Positions 52,801 through 59,984 of a stretch of DNA of 64,000 nt are shown here, piece after piece (position 1 is the first letter of the stretch; each line of letters opens with the position of its first letter). The position numbers and the translations under genes are program-made. The notes below the pieces were generated by a model that did no database searches, was not told where the DNA came from, and worked only from the letters and a program-made list of their open reading frames with translations. The stretch spans positions 1,798,001-1,862,000 of the forward strand of contig NZ_SHLD01000001.1 of NCBI RefSeq assembly GCF_004217615.1. Direction: 5' to 3'. Origin of the DNA: Micromonospora kangleipakensis (lineage in GTDB: Bacteria > Actinomycetota > Actinomycetes > Mycobacteriales > Micromonosporaceae).

Positions 52801-53911
52801 CGTGGTCGGGATTGACGCGCTGGTCCTGGACCGGGACGGTCGTCCGATGCCGCTGGCCGGCCGACCACCCGGCGAGTTCAGCGTCCTGCCCGACCCGCCG
52901 CCGCGACCTGATCCGTCGCGACCACCGGTGCCACCACCGACCCCGCGCGACGCGGTCGACGACGTGCCGGACTTCAACCACGTCCACCTGCTCTGGGAGG
53001 CGGATGCCTCCGCCAGCCGGGCGCAGGACCCGATCCCTCCCGGCTCGGCGGCTGCTGACGGGTTCGCACACCTACGGGACAGCTTGTCGCCGGGCGAGAT
53101 GTCGACGCTCGACGGCCTGGTCGAGCGTGCGGAGGCGGCGGCGGACAGCGTGCAGAGCGAGCTGACCGCGATCGGGCACCGGGTGACGGCCAGGTTGCAG
53201 CTGGAGCGACCTGTTGAGCTTCGGGACCAGGAGTTCCGGGTCAAGAGCCGGGCGTCTCTGGCCCGCAAGTTCCTGGACGAGGCTGCCGCGGTGGGTGTCC
53301 CGGTCGAGGACTTCGGACGGCAGGTCAACGACGTGTTGCGGTTCGCGTTCGTCGCGCCCGGGGGCGACCGGTACCAGGCGGCGGTCGAAGGTGTGCTGGC
53401 GGAGCTCAGTGCGGCCGGCTTCGCGGTACGGGACGTCGACTGCAAGAACTTCTGGCGCGCCGGTAATCGCTTTTACGGTTTCAACTGCACGGTCAGGTCC
53501 CCGGGCGGCCAGCTCTTCGAGCTGCAACTGCACAGCGAGGCCTCTCGGGCTGCGTGGCTCGAGACCCACCACTCCTACGAACGCCTTCGTCGCCTCGACG
53601 AGTCGCCGTCGCAGCGCGTCGAGGCCTTCCTGCGGATGCTGGCGATCAATCGCGCGCACGGAACGCCGGACGACGTTCCATGGGAGCTGTCGCTGCGCTT
53701 CCCGGCCAAGGACGCGACGTTCGCCAAGTGGATTTCGGTGAACGGCGCCGTGTGGCAGCAGTATCTGACGGAGCTCCGGGCGGAAGGGCGTACCTTCGCT
53801 GACGTCGTTCGCGGGTACGGGCTCACCGCGAAGGACTTCCCAATCCCACAGGAGATTTACGGTCGGCTGGGGGAAGCCAATGTTGACGTATTACGTGCTC
53901 TACCGCACTGA
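49850..53911 (+). CDS. 1353-residue polymorphic toxin: WXG-like N domain, glutamine deamidase, RelA/SpoT-like C domain
   Basis: A large probable type VII effector. Residues 1-110 are WXG100-like (WPEGNERAVWDLADQWYGVA). A hydrophobic stretch lies at 128-160 and a basic helical part follows. Residues 340-630 are a proline/alanine/threonine linker, 630-730 charged helices. A papain-fold glutamine deamidase domain follows with Cys842 in LNCLDCTLS, His947 in GSHAWVALN and Asp962 in YLDPQNG. The last 290 residues show the RelA/SpoT synthetase order: RVKS at 1130-1133, Asp1161 in VNDVLRFAF, YGFN at 1209-1212 and E-x-Q (1224-1226) in FELQLHS. The ATP-binding lysine K1132 and metal-binding acids are kept. 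GTG 49850 has GGAGG upstream. The second domain assignment is my inference from motif order. Confidence 0.85.
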   Translation: MSLLPSPIPHPLDYCPWDLPGWIYEALDWVVGVEWPEGNERAVWDLADQWYGVAAVLAGPRDDATSAASEVRSGYGGIGAVAEAFDTVWRRVAEGDEAPLPVLLAVTGELGQLVESCGCDIEGAKLEVWIELGILVVELLSLAVVTVLTVGAASPAAGVAITTTRMVVQQIFKRLMAQLARKALKEGLKEASERAAKEVVKSGVRGFARRAALGGLVEAGQEAGVSLAAQAYQNSTGRRHGLDVADVGMSAAGGFAGGTVAPLAGLGRHANGRFAEIGEHFGREMTGETLAEGAAGLVTGQGASLEDLTRAAVAGGGGATTSQADRALQHRLDGRMTALAGTSLPPTDLTGTAALAPGPDSPGLDTLGQSAVRPAAATPTAGAGPGSEAVSSQVPNQRSGPVAAAMVGTPSVDGHAVLGASAPAVSHPALVASASVAVEPVAVPHSSVTAEAGMTPTLSSAAVDPGLASTVPASVDADPAHPRTSVDSTPLRSAVTAEPLAGPNRAPVAVALPSTGVPGPASQPVAGGAVPVGTEPPRTGGSNTTAGRSPVGTLTTPAVPTSASRPTHVATPAPAVSGRDAGPPVPQQSPSPSPRFPMLEALAPGPPRHTDDASPAFPGPFNPLPPRPRTPEQFVAQRAADREGLDRRRYQGYFEAQRAWFEDKRRHDLAKELREAADQHYEAARWLIRQARELMSSGHHYMADQHRGEARLRERLYHQSLEMAETVLNGSVVPAHLTVEDDADFYRINDDVADLAPGAVETPDRSALTGDDDPPPIDRSRRFGVRGGLRPPLALHQTDLERQMPRNPDGSVVRTADPRYGGWFQLANDGGPQADATRGLNCLDCTLSLYDTWLHGRPRVSAPRTFDGYLEGDVRRPVGGEADGPRRVEEVTGGRFQKLCGETDAATGFGARQAVESGYRDLHEHLLLGGHGSYAFLITSWEGGGSHAWVALNQNGTVLYLDPQNGHVWDRPLYTHDGAVGLVNVVGIDALVLDRDGRPMPLAGRPPGEFSVLPDPPPRPDPSRPPVPPPTPRDAVDDVPDFNHVHLLWEADASASRAQDPIPPGSAAADGFAHLRDSLSPGEMSTLDGLVERAEAAADSVQSELTAIGHRVTARLQLERPVELRDQEFRVKSRASLARKFLDEAAAVGVPVEDFGRQVNDVLRFAFVAPGGDRYQAAVEGVLAELSAAGFAVRDVDCKNFWRAGNRFYGFNCTVRSPGGQLFELQLHSEASRAAWLETHHSYERLRRLDESPSQRVEAFLRMLAINRAHGTPDDVPWELSLRFPAKDATFAKWISVNGAVWQQYLTELRAEGRTFADVVRGYGLTAKDFPIPQEIYGRLGEANVDVLRALPH

Positions 53912-54185
53912 CCAGCGCGGCGAACCGGCGGGACTCTTCGTGGTGGACGCCACGAACGGACATGCGATGGTGTGGGATCACCGCCACCGGGCGTGGACCT
54001 ACAACCCAGGGCTTGCCGCCCGCTTTCTCGATGACCATCGCAACTTCGATAGGTACGACGAGGTCGACCGCCAGACGGCGGACCGGCTGGTTCCCGGCAT
54101 GACCGGTGGAGTTCCCCTGCCCGACGAAGTGTCGATTCGGTCGGTCTTCACACGGGAGGGCCCGGCAGATGGCGATCGGTCCTGA
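53880..54185 (+). CDS. candidate immunity protein of the large toxin
   Basis: A 101-residue acidic protein beginning 32 bases inside the toxin gene (ATG 53880, GGGGGAAG upstream), so translation is coupled. Sequence: YYVLYRTDQRGEPAGLFVVD, then YNPGLAARFLDDHRNFDRYD and DRLVPGMTGGVPLPDEVSIR. No signal or membrane segment, so it would act in the cytoplasm. Position directly after the toxin is the standard place of the immunity gene. Small proteins of this look occur behind other actinobacterial toxins. Which of the two toxin domains it would neutralise cannot be told. Confidence 0.65.
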   Translation: MLTYYVLYRTDQRGEPAGLFVVDATNGHAMVWDHRHRAWTYNPGLAARFLDDHRNFDRYDEVDRQTADRLVPGMTGGVPLPDEVSIRSVFTREGPADGDRS

Positions 54186-54283
54186 GGGTGCAGCGTCGGT
54201 GGATACCGCGGCCTCGCCGTCGAGTGATCAGGTACGTGGGTATATGCGTTGCGGGAGGGTGGAGCGTCGGCGAGGGTCCGGGC

Positions 54284-54871
54284 ATGTCTGACGCGCGTAC
54301 CACCACCGAGACCGACCAGCCCGCTCCCCAGTTCGCCTGGTCGAACATGTTCGTCCGCCCGGAGGACGATCCGCGCTCCGAGGGCGGCTACCACGATGAA
54401 CGGTCGATGCTCGTCGGGTACCTCCGCGACTATCGGCTGACCCTCGAACTGAAGTGTGCCGACCTCGACGCCGAGCAGCTCGCCCGGCGGTCCGTACGGC
54501 CGTCGAAGATGTCACTCCTCGGCCTGGTGCGGCACCTCGCCGAGGTCGAGCGGAGCTGGTTCCGGCGGGTGATGGCCGGCCAGGACGTGCCCAAGCTCTA
54601 CTCGCCGGAGGGTGAGCGCGACGGCGCGTTCGACGACGCGGTGGGGGACCCGGCGGTGGTCGAGGAGGCGTGGCGGAGCTGGCGGGCCGAGATCGCGTTC
54701 GCCGACGAGTTGGTCGCCGCGACGGCGGATCTCGGTGTCCGGGCGCGGATGTCGGACGGGGAGGAGATCTCGCTGCGTGAGCTGCTGCTGCACATGATCG
54801 AGGAGTACGCCCGGCACTGCGGTCACGCCGATCTGCTGCGTGAGCGCATCGACGGGCGAGTGGGTCAGTAA
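54284..54871 (+). CDS. DinB family protein
   Basis: A 195-residue four-helix-bundle protein of the DinB/DUF664 type. RSMLVGYLRDYRLTLELKCA, LLGLVRHLAEVERSWFRRVM and LRELLLHMIEEYARHCGHAD place three histidines (in LVRHLAEVE, LLLHMIEEYARH, CGHAD) at the usual metal-binding positions. Many are mycothiol- or bacillithiol-dependent transferases. ATG 54284 has GAGGG upstream; 98 bp separate it from the candidate immunity gene. First gene of the housekeeping tail and possibly cotranscribed with the TPR gene 22 bp downstream. Confidence 0.88.
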   Translation: MSDARTTTETDQPAPQFAWSNMFVRPEDDPRSEGGYHDERSMLVGYLRDYRLTLELKCADLDAEQLARRSVRPSKMSLLGLVRHLAEVERSWFRRVMAGQDVPKLYSPEGERDGAFDDAVGDPAVVEEAWRSWRAEIAFADELVAATADLGVRARMSDGEEISLRELLLHMIEEYARHCGHADLLRERIDGRVGQ

Positions 54872-54893
54872 CCGACGAGGACAGGGAGCGGGC

Positions 54894-55544
54894 ATGGGCG
54901 TCGAGGACCGGATCGAGCGGGCCAGGGAGCTCTACGAGAACGCGGTGTTCGCCGGCGACGGTGCCGCGCTGGCCGTCGCCGAGCGGACGCTCGACGCGGT
55001 GGAGGCGGATCTCGCGCTCGCCCGCGGGCGGGTGCTGCACGCGCGCTTCCTGGAGGAAGAGGGCGAGGACCCGCGCGAGCTGGGGCTATTCGAGCGGGCC
55101 GCCGAGCTGTACCGGGCGCTCGGCGACGGGCGCGGGGAGGGCGAGGCGCTGTTCTGGGTGGGCTGCCTCCACCAGGTCATCCGCGGCGACAACGACACCG
55201 CGGCCCCGGCCTTCACTCGTGCCCGCGAGCTGGCGACCGAGGCCGGCGACAAGATGACCCTGTCGTACGTGCTGCGGCATCTGGCCTTCACCGAGCAGGC
55301 CGCCGGCCGGCTCGACGGGGCCCGGCAGCTGATGGAGGAGTCCACCCGGCTGCGCCGGGAGATCGGTTTCCAGGCCGGGGTCGCCGCGAACCTGGTCGGG
55401 CTCGGCTACCTCGCCGCCGAGGCCGACCAACCCGAGCAGGCGCTCGCCCTCATCGACGAGGCCGCCGCGGTCGCCGAGGCCGCCGGCGCGCACGGCGTCC
55501 TGCGCTGGGTCGACGAGGCCCGCGGTGACCTCCTCCCCGCCTGA
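54894..55544 (+). CDS. tetratricopeptide-repeat protein
   Basis: A 216-residue protein made of helical pairs with TPR spacing: FERAAELYRALGDGRGEGEA, APAFTRARELATEAGDKMTL, QLMEESTRLRREIGFQAGVA and ALALIDEAAAVAEAAGAHGV. It resembles the TPR sensor half of SARP or LuxR regulators but has no DNA-binding domain, so it is probably an adaptor. ATG 54894 with AGGGAG upstream. The stop is directly followed by the nfi frame. Confidence 0.82.
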   Translation: MGVEDRIERARELYENAVFAGDGAALAVAERTLDAVEADLALARGRVLHARFLEEEGEDPRELGLFERAAELYRALGDGRGEGEALFWVGCLHQVIRGDNDTAAPAFTRARELATEAGDKMTLSYVLRHLAFTEQAAGRLDGARQLMEESTRLRREIGFQAGVAANLVGLGYLAAEADQPEQALALIDEAAAVAEAAGAHGVLRWVDEARGDLLPA

Positions 55545-56279
55545 GTGCCAAACACCACTCCTGGCCGCCGGTCGCCGGGACACCGAGCGGCCGTGACGAC
55601 CGGCCGCGTGCCGTACGTGCCGCCCGGCAGCGTCGCGGAGGCGTTGCGCGTACAGGAGGAGTTGCGGCCGCTGGCCGACCTGGCCGGGCCGGGACCGACC
55701 GCGCCCGCGACGGTCGCCGGCCTCGACGTCGCGTACGCGGAGAGCGGCGACCGGCTCGCGGCGGCCGTCACGGTGCTGGACGCCCGGACGTTGGCCGTGG
55801 TGGATTCGGCGGTCAGCGTCGGCCGGCCCGCCTTCGGGTACGTGCCCGGGCTCTTCGCCTTCCGCGAGCTGCCCGCGCTGCTCGACGCCCTGGACCGGCT
55901 GCCCGTCCGGCCTGACCTGCTGGTCTGCGACGGGCACGGGCTGGCCCACCCGCGCCGGTTCGGGCTGGCCTGTCATCTCGGCGTGGTCACCGGCCTGCCC
56001 GCGATCGGGGTGGGCAAGACGCCGCTGGTCGGCGAATGGGACGAGCCGGGTCCACGTCGGGGCGCCTGGACGCCGCTGCGGGACGGCGGCGAGGTGGTCG
56101 GCCGGGTGCTGCGTACCCGGGACGGGGTGAAGCCGGTCTTCGTCAGCGTCGGCCACCGGATGAGCCTGGCGAACGCCGTCGACCGGGTGCTGGCGCTGAC
56201 CCCGCGCTACCGGCTGCCGGAGACCACCCGGACGGCCGACCGGCTCTGCCGCGACGCCCTCGCCGCCGCCTCGACCTGA
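55545..56279 (+). CDS. nfi: endonuclease V (deoxyinosine-specific)
   Basis: A DNA repair nuclease of 228-244 residues that cuts 3' to deoxyinosine. The catalytic pattern is complete: VAGLDVAY (Asp), [12 protein letters not shown] (Glu), [20 protein letters not shown] (Asp, inosine-recognition wedge) and [12 protein letters not shown]. The frame starts at GTG 55545, right at the TPR stop, but GTG 55593 ([12 protein letters not shown]) removes an unconserved basic lead and is equally possible. It ends in a palindrome of 12-bp arms. Confidence 0.92.
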   Translation: MPNTTPGRRSPGHRAAVTTGRVPYVPPGSVAEALRVQEELRPLADLAGPGPTAPATVAGLDVAYAESGDRLAAAVTVLDARTLAVVDSAVSVGRPAFGYVPGLFAFRELPALLDALDRLPVRPDLLVCDGHGLAHPRRFGLACHLGVVTGLPAIGVGKTPLVGEWDEPGPRRGAWTPLRDGGEVVGRVLRTRDGVKPVFVSVGHRMSLANAVDRVLALTPRYRLPETTRTADRLCRDALAAAST

Positions 56280-56297
56280 CCGGACCGGGCCGAGGGG

Positions 56298-56348
56298 CAG
56301 GGTGGCGCCGCGCACATCCGGGGCGCTCAATGAGCAGGCGCCACCCTG
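56298..56348 (+). terminator. hairpin after nfi
   Basis: CAGGGTGGCGCC (56298-56309) pairs perfectly with GGCGCCACCCTG (56337-56348) around a 27-base loop that contains a smaller GCGC pair. Eighteen bp after the nfi stop. The next gene starts at 56406. Confidence 0.6.
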
Positions 56349-56405
56349 GCCCGGTAGTAACCTGACCCGCGGGGCCCCGCCGGGGCGAGGAACGGTGAGG
56401 TGGAC

Positions 56406-57392
56406 ATGTCGGTTCGGCGGCACGCGGTGCGGCTGGCCACGGTGGGCGCGCTGCTGGGTGGCCTGGTGACCGTCGGGGCGTCCCCGGCGTTCGCCGAGGG
56501 CGACCGGGTGGAGGTGCGTTCGGCGGACCGCTTCACCGTCGGTGGATCGCCCGGCACGGTGGCGGTCGAGGTGCGCAAGCGCACCGACGGGTGCGTCCTG
56601 CTGCGGACCGGGCTGGGGCTGCGACTCGACGGCATCCAGGCCGACCAGGTCCAGGTGCAGGCGAACATCGGTGGGCAGTGGCAGGCGGTGGGTGTCGGGG
56701 GTGGTGGCGGCACGGTGGCCACGGCCCGTACCTCGCCGGCCAACCCGACCCTCTGCAAGGGCAAGAGCATCACGGTCCGTTACCGGGTCGCCTTCCTGGC
56801 CGGCGCGCCCGGCGGTCGGTTGACCGTCGTGGGCGAGGCGACGAACGCGGTCGGCCGGCTGCTCGGCCGCGCCTCGGACTCGTCCAGGGTGGTGGGTGCG
56901 GCAGCGGCCGCGCCCTCCCCGACGCCGTCGCGGAAGCCCTCGCCGAGCCCCAGCCCGACGCCGAGCGCCGAGCCGACCGAGCCGCCGAGCGCCGCGGCCG
57001 CCGCGCTCGATCCGGCCGCCGGGCAGAGCAGCGCCGCCGACAACTCCTCCGGAGGTTCCCCGATCATGTTCTTCGGCATCGCGCTGGTGCTCGTCGGCAT
57101 CGCCCTCATCGTGCTGCTGGTCCGCCGCAACCGCGCGGAGCAGGTCGACCAGCCCGCCGGCTACCAGGAGGTTCCGCTGCCGCGCAGCTCCGGCGGCACC
57201 ACCTACGGCACCCCGAGCGGCCAGGTGTACGGGCAGCAGCCAGCAACCCCCGGCGGCTACGGCGGTACGCCGGCGCCCCGCCCCACCGGCAACGTCTACG
57301 GCGGTCCGGCCGGCGGGCAGCAGCCCGGCGGCGAGCCGCCGGCGCCGGCCGGCGGCGACGCCACGACCTTCATGCCCCGCCTGCCCGGCTGA
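56406..57392 (+). CDS. exported single-pass membrane protein with proline-rich tail
   Basis: A 328-residue envelope protein. Signal peptide at residues 1-30 (VRLATVGALLGGLVTVGASP, then AFA). An immunoglobulin-like beta domain of about 120 residues follows (TVAVEVRKRTDGCVLL, VQVQANIGGQWQAVGVGG, CKGKSITVRYRVAFLAG; two cysteines). Then a PSPTPS-type linker, one membrane helix at about 218-240 (IMFFGIALVLVGIALIVLLV) with RRNR behind it, and a cytoplasmic tail rich in G, Y, P and Q. ATG 56406 or GTG 56400. Resembles actinobacterial surface proteins of unknown role. Confidence 0.82.
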   Translation: MSVRRHAVRLATVGALLGGLVTVGASPAFAEGDRVEVRSADRFTVGGSPGTVAVEVRKRTDGCVLLRTGLGLRLDGIQADQVQVQANIGGQWQAVGVGGGGGTVATARTSPANPTLCKGKSITVRYRVAFLAGAPGGRLTVVGEATNAVGRLLGRASDSSRVVGAAAAAPSPTPSRKPSPSPSPTPSAEPTEPPSAAAAALDPAAGQSSAADNSSGGSPIMFFGIALVLVGIALIVLLVRRNRAEQVDQPAGYQEVPLPRSSGGTTYGTPSGQVYGQQPATPGGYGGTPAPRPTGNVYGGPAGGQQPGGEPPAPAGGDATTFMPRLPG

Positions 57393-57578
57393 GCCGGGAC
57401 GGGCCCGCCGCGCTCCGTTACGCTCAGTCGTGATGACCGCGTGTGGTGCGGAGCGCAGCGCCGGGCGGCGGATGATCTGGTTCCGTGGCGCGGTGTCCGG
57501 CGCGGTTCGCCGATAAGATCGCGTGCGCCGGCCGGCACCGCCGACCGGTGAGACCGCATACGTGGAAGGAGCCGCGCC

Positions 57579-57791
57579 GTGGCCCTGGACCCGCAGTTGC
57601 TCGAGATTCTCGCCTGCCCGGACACGCATCACGCCCCCCTCGACTACGACGCGCAGGCCCAGACCCTGACCTGCACCGAGTGCGGTCGGATCTTCGAGGT
57701 CCGCGACGACGTGCCGGTGCTGCTGCTGGACGAGGCGCGCGGCGGGCCCGCGGCGGACGACGCGCGCGGCGGCTCCGCGCCGCAGCGGTGA
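57579..57791 (+). CDS. Trm112 family protein
   Basis: A 70-residue protein: LDPQLLEILACPDTHHAPLD and LTCTECGRIFEVRDDVPVLL form the Trm112 zinc-ribbon-like fold with Cys in ACPD and CTEC. In eukaryotes Trm112 activates methyltransferases; the bacterial role is unknown, though the gene is conserved near manB/manA in actinobacteria. The stop overlaps the next start (TGATG at 57789-57793). Confidence 0.9.
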   Translation: MALDPQLLEILACPDTHHAPLDYDAQAQTLTCTECGRIFEVRDDVPVLLLDEARGGPAADDARGGSAPQR

Positions 57792-58984
57792 TGGAGGGTA
57801 CGGCCGGGGTCAGCGGGCGCCGGCACGCAGACGAGGCGCTGCTGGACAATCCGGACGCGCTCGCCGAGCACGACCCGGGCGGCATGCTCCGGTTCACCGC
57901 CTCGGCCGGCGCCCAGGTGCGGGAGTCGGCCGCGCTGGCCGCCGAGGCCAACCTGGGCCTGCTCGCCGACGAGGGACGGCCGCGGGCGGTCGTCATCGCC
58001 GGCATCGGCACCGCCGGGCGGACCGGGGACGTGCTGGCCACGGTCGCGGGCCCGCGCTGCCCGGTGCCGGTCATCCCGCACCGCAGCGCCGGAGTGCCCG
58101 GCTGGGTCGGCGCGGCGGACGTGGTCATCGCGGTCAGCGCCTCCGGCCGCAGCCCCGAGGCGCTCGGCGCCGCCGAGGCCGCGCACCGGCGGGGCGCCCG
58201 GCTGGTCGCCGTCGGCGCCCCGGACTCCCAGCTCCAGTCGGTGGCCGAGCGGGCCCGGGCGCCGTTCATTCCGGTGCCCCGGCGTGCCCCGGCCCGGGCC
58301 AGTCTCTGGGCGCTCACCGTGCCGGTCCTGCTCGCCGCCCGTACGCTCGGGCTCGTGAAGGTCAACGAGGCGGACCTGGCCGAGACCGCGGCCCGGCTCG
58401 ACGCGGACGCCGACCGGTGCCGCCCCACCGCCGAGTCCTTCGTCAACCCGGCGAAGTCCCTGGCCCTGGGCCTGGCCGGCTCGATCCCGATCGTCTGGGG
58501 GTCGTCCCCGCTGGCCACCGTGGCCGCCCGCCGGTTCGGCGACACGCTGTCGGCCAACGCCCGCTACCCGGTGGTCACCGGCGCGCTCGGCGAGGCCGGT
58601 CGCGGCCGCGTCGGCCTGCTCGACGGCGTCTTCGGCGGGCTGGTCGAGGGAGAGCGGGACATCTTCGCCGACCCGGACGAGCCCGACCCCGACGCCACCC
58701 GGCTGCGGCTGGTGCTGCTGCGCGACGGCGGGCTCAACGCCGACGACGACTCCGACGAGCCGCTCGCGGTCGAGGAGCGGCGGGCCGACGCCGTGCAGAC
58801 CCTCGCCGAGCGGCGCGGCGTGCGCTGCGACGTGGTCACCGCCGAGGGCGGCTCCGCGCTGGAACGGCTCGCCTCGCTGATGGCGGTGCCGGACTTCGCC
58901 TCGGTCTACCTCGCCCTGGCACACGGGCTGGACCCGATGGCCGTCCCGGCCATCACGGAGATGAAGGAGCTGGCAAACCAGTGA
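57791..58984 (+). CDS. SIS-domain protein, phosphomannose/phosphoglucose isomerase-like
   Basis: A 397-residue protein with two SIS subdomains: VVIAGIGTAGRTGDVLATVA and DVVIAVSASGRSPEALGAAE bind sugar phosphate, and NPAKSLALGLAGSIPIVWGS is the second half, as in bifunctional phosphoglucose/phosphomannose isomerases. ATG 57791 is coupled to Trm112. It sits between Trm112 and the CDF/manA genes as in other actinobacteria. Activity on mannose-6-phosphate is possible but ManA is also encoded here, so the true role is open. Confidence 0.87.
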   Translation: MEGTAGVSGRRHADEALLDNPDALAEHDPGGMLRFTASAGAQVRESAALAAEANLGLLADEGRPRAVVIAGIGTAGRTGDVLATVAGPRCPVPVIPHRSAGVPGWVGAADVVIAVSASGRSPEALGAAEAAHRRGARLVAVGAPDSQLQSVAERARAPFIPVPRRAPARASLWALTVPVLLAARTLGLVKVNEADLAETAARLDADADRCRPTAESFVNPAKSLALGLAGSIPIVWGSSPLATVAARRFGDTLSANARYPVVTGALGEAGRGRVGLLDGVFGGLVEGERDIFADPDEPDPDATRLRLVLLRDGGLNADDDSDEPLAVEERRADAVQTLAERRGVRCDVVTAEGGSALERLASLMAVPDFASVYLALAHGLDPMAVPAITEMKELANQ

Positions 58985-59982
58985 GCGCAAATGGCGGGAC
59001 GAAGGCGATCGTCGCCGCCCTGCTGGCCAACATCGGCATCGCCGTCACCAAGCTCATCGCCTGGATCCTGACCGGCTCCTCGTCGATGCTGGCCGAGTCG
59101 ATCCACTCGGTCGCCGACTCGGGCAACCAGGGCCTGCTGCTGCTCGGCGGCCGCCGGGCCAAGCGGGAAGCGACCCCGCAGCACCCGTTCGGGTACGGCC
59201 GGGAGCGCTACATCTACGCGTTCATCGTCTCGATCGTGCTGTTCAGCGTCGGTGGCCTGTTCGCCCTCTACGAGGCGTACCACAAGGCGCAGCACCCGGA
59301 GCCGATCACCAGCTGGCAGTGGGTGCCGGTGACCGTCCTGGTGATCGCGATCGGGATGGAGACCTACTCCTTCCGCACCGCGATCAAGGAGTCCAACCTC
59401 ATCCGGGGCAGCCAGTCGTGGGTGCGGTTCATCCGCCGGGCCAAGGCCCCCGAGCTTCCCGTGGTGCTGCTGGAGGACTTCGGCGCGCTGATCGGTCTGG
59501 TCCTCGCGCTCGTCGGCGTCGGGATGACCCTGATCACCGGCGACGGCATGTGGGACGCGGCCGGCACGGCGGCGATCGGTGTCCTGCTGGTCACCATCGC
59601 GATCGTGCTCGCCATCGAGACCAAGAGCCTGCTGCTCGGTGAGGGCGCCGAGCAGCACGACCTCGCGAAGATCGAGCAGGCCGTCACCGACGGTCCGGAG
59701 GTCGAGCGGATCATCCACATGAAGACGCTCTACCTCGGCCCGGAGGAGCTGATGGTGGCCGCGAAGATCGCCGTTTCGCCGTGCGACAGCGCCGAATCGC
59801 TGGCCCGGGGGATCAACGCCGTGGAGGCGCGGATCCGTACGGCCGTGCCGATCGCCCGGGTCATCTACCTGGAGCCGGACATCTACAGCGCGGCGGCGGA
59901 CCAGGCCGGCACCGGCGCCGCGTCGCACACCGCGGTGCCCCAGTCGGAGACCGGCGAACAGGCCGATCACCCCGGGAGTTGA
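58981..59982 (+). CDS. cation diffusion facilitator transporter
   Basis: A 333-residue divalent-metal/proton antiporter. Helices at about 9-30, 38-55, 80-105, 118-140, 165-190 and 200-220. The metal site is in AESIHSVADSGNQGLLLLG (His-x3-Asp, helix 2) and VLLEDFGALIGLVLALVG (Glu-Asp, helix 5). The cytoplasmic domain follows (AAKIAVSPCDSAESLARGIN). GTG 58981 overlaps the previous stop (GTGA). Zinc, iron or manganese are possible ions. Confidence 0.92.
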   Translation: MSANGGTKAIVAALLANIGIAVTKLIAWILTGSSSMLAESIHSVADSGNQGLLLLGGRRAKREATPQHPFGYGRERYIYAFIVSIVLFSVGGLFALYEAYHKAQHPEPITSWQWVPVTVLVIAIGMETYSFRTAIKESNLIRGSQSWVRFIRRAKAPELPVVLLEDFGALIGLVLALVGVGMTLITGDGMWDAAGTAAIGVLLVTIAIVLAIETKSLLLGEGAEQHDLAKIEQAVTDGPEVERIIHMKTLYLGPEELMVAAKIAVSPCDSAESLARGINAVEARIRTAVPIARVIYLEPDIYSAAADQAGTGAASHTAVPQSETGEQADHPGS

Positions 59983-59984
59983 GC

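Noticed and set aside
21492..57578. Whole accessory block as an integrated prophage or conjugative element
   Set aside because: No integrase, recombinase, tRNA target, phage structural or conjugation genes were seen, and most of the genes are metabolic.
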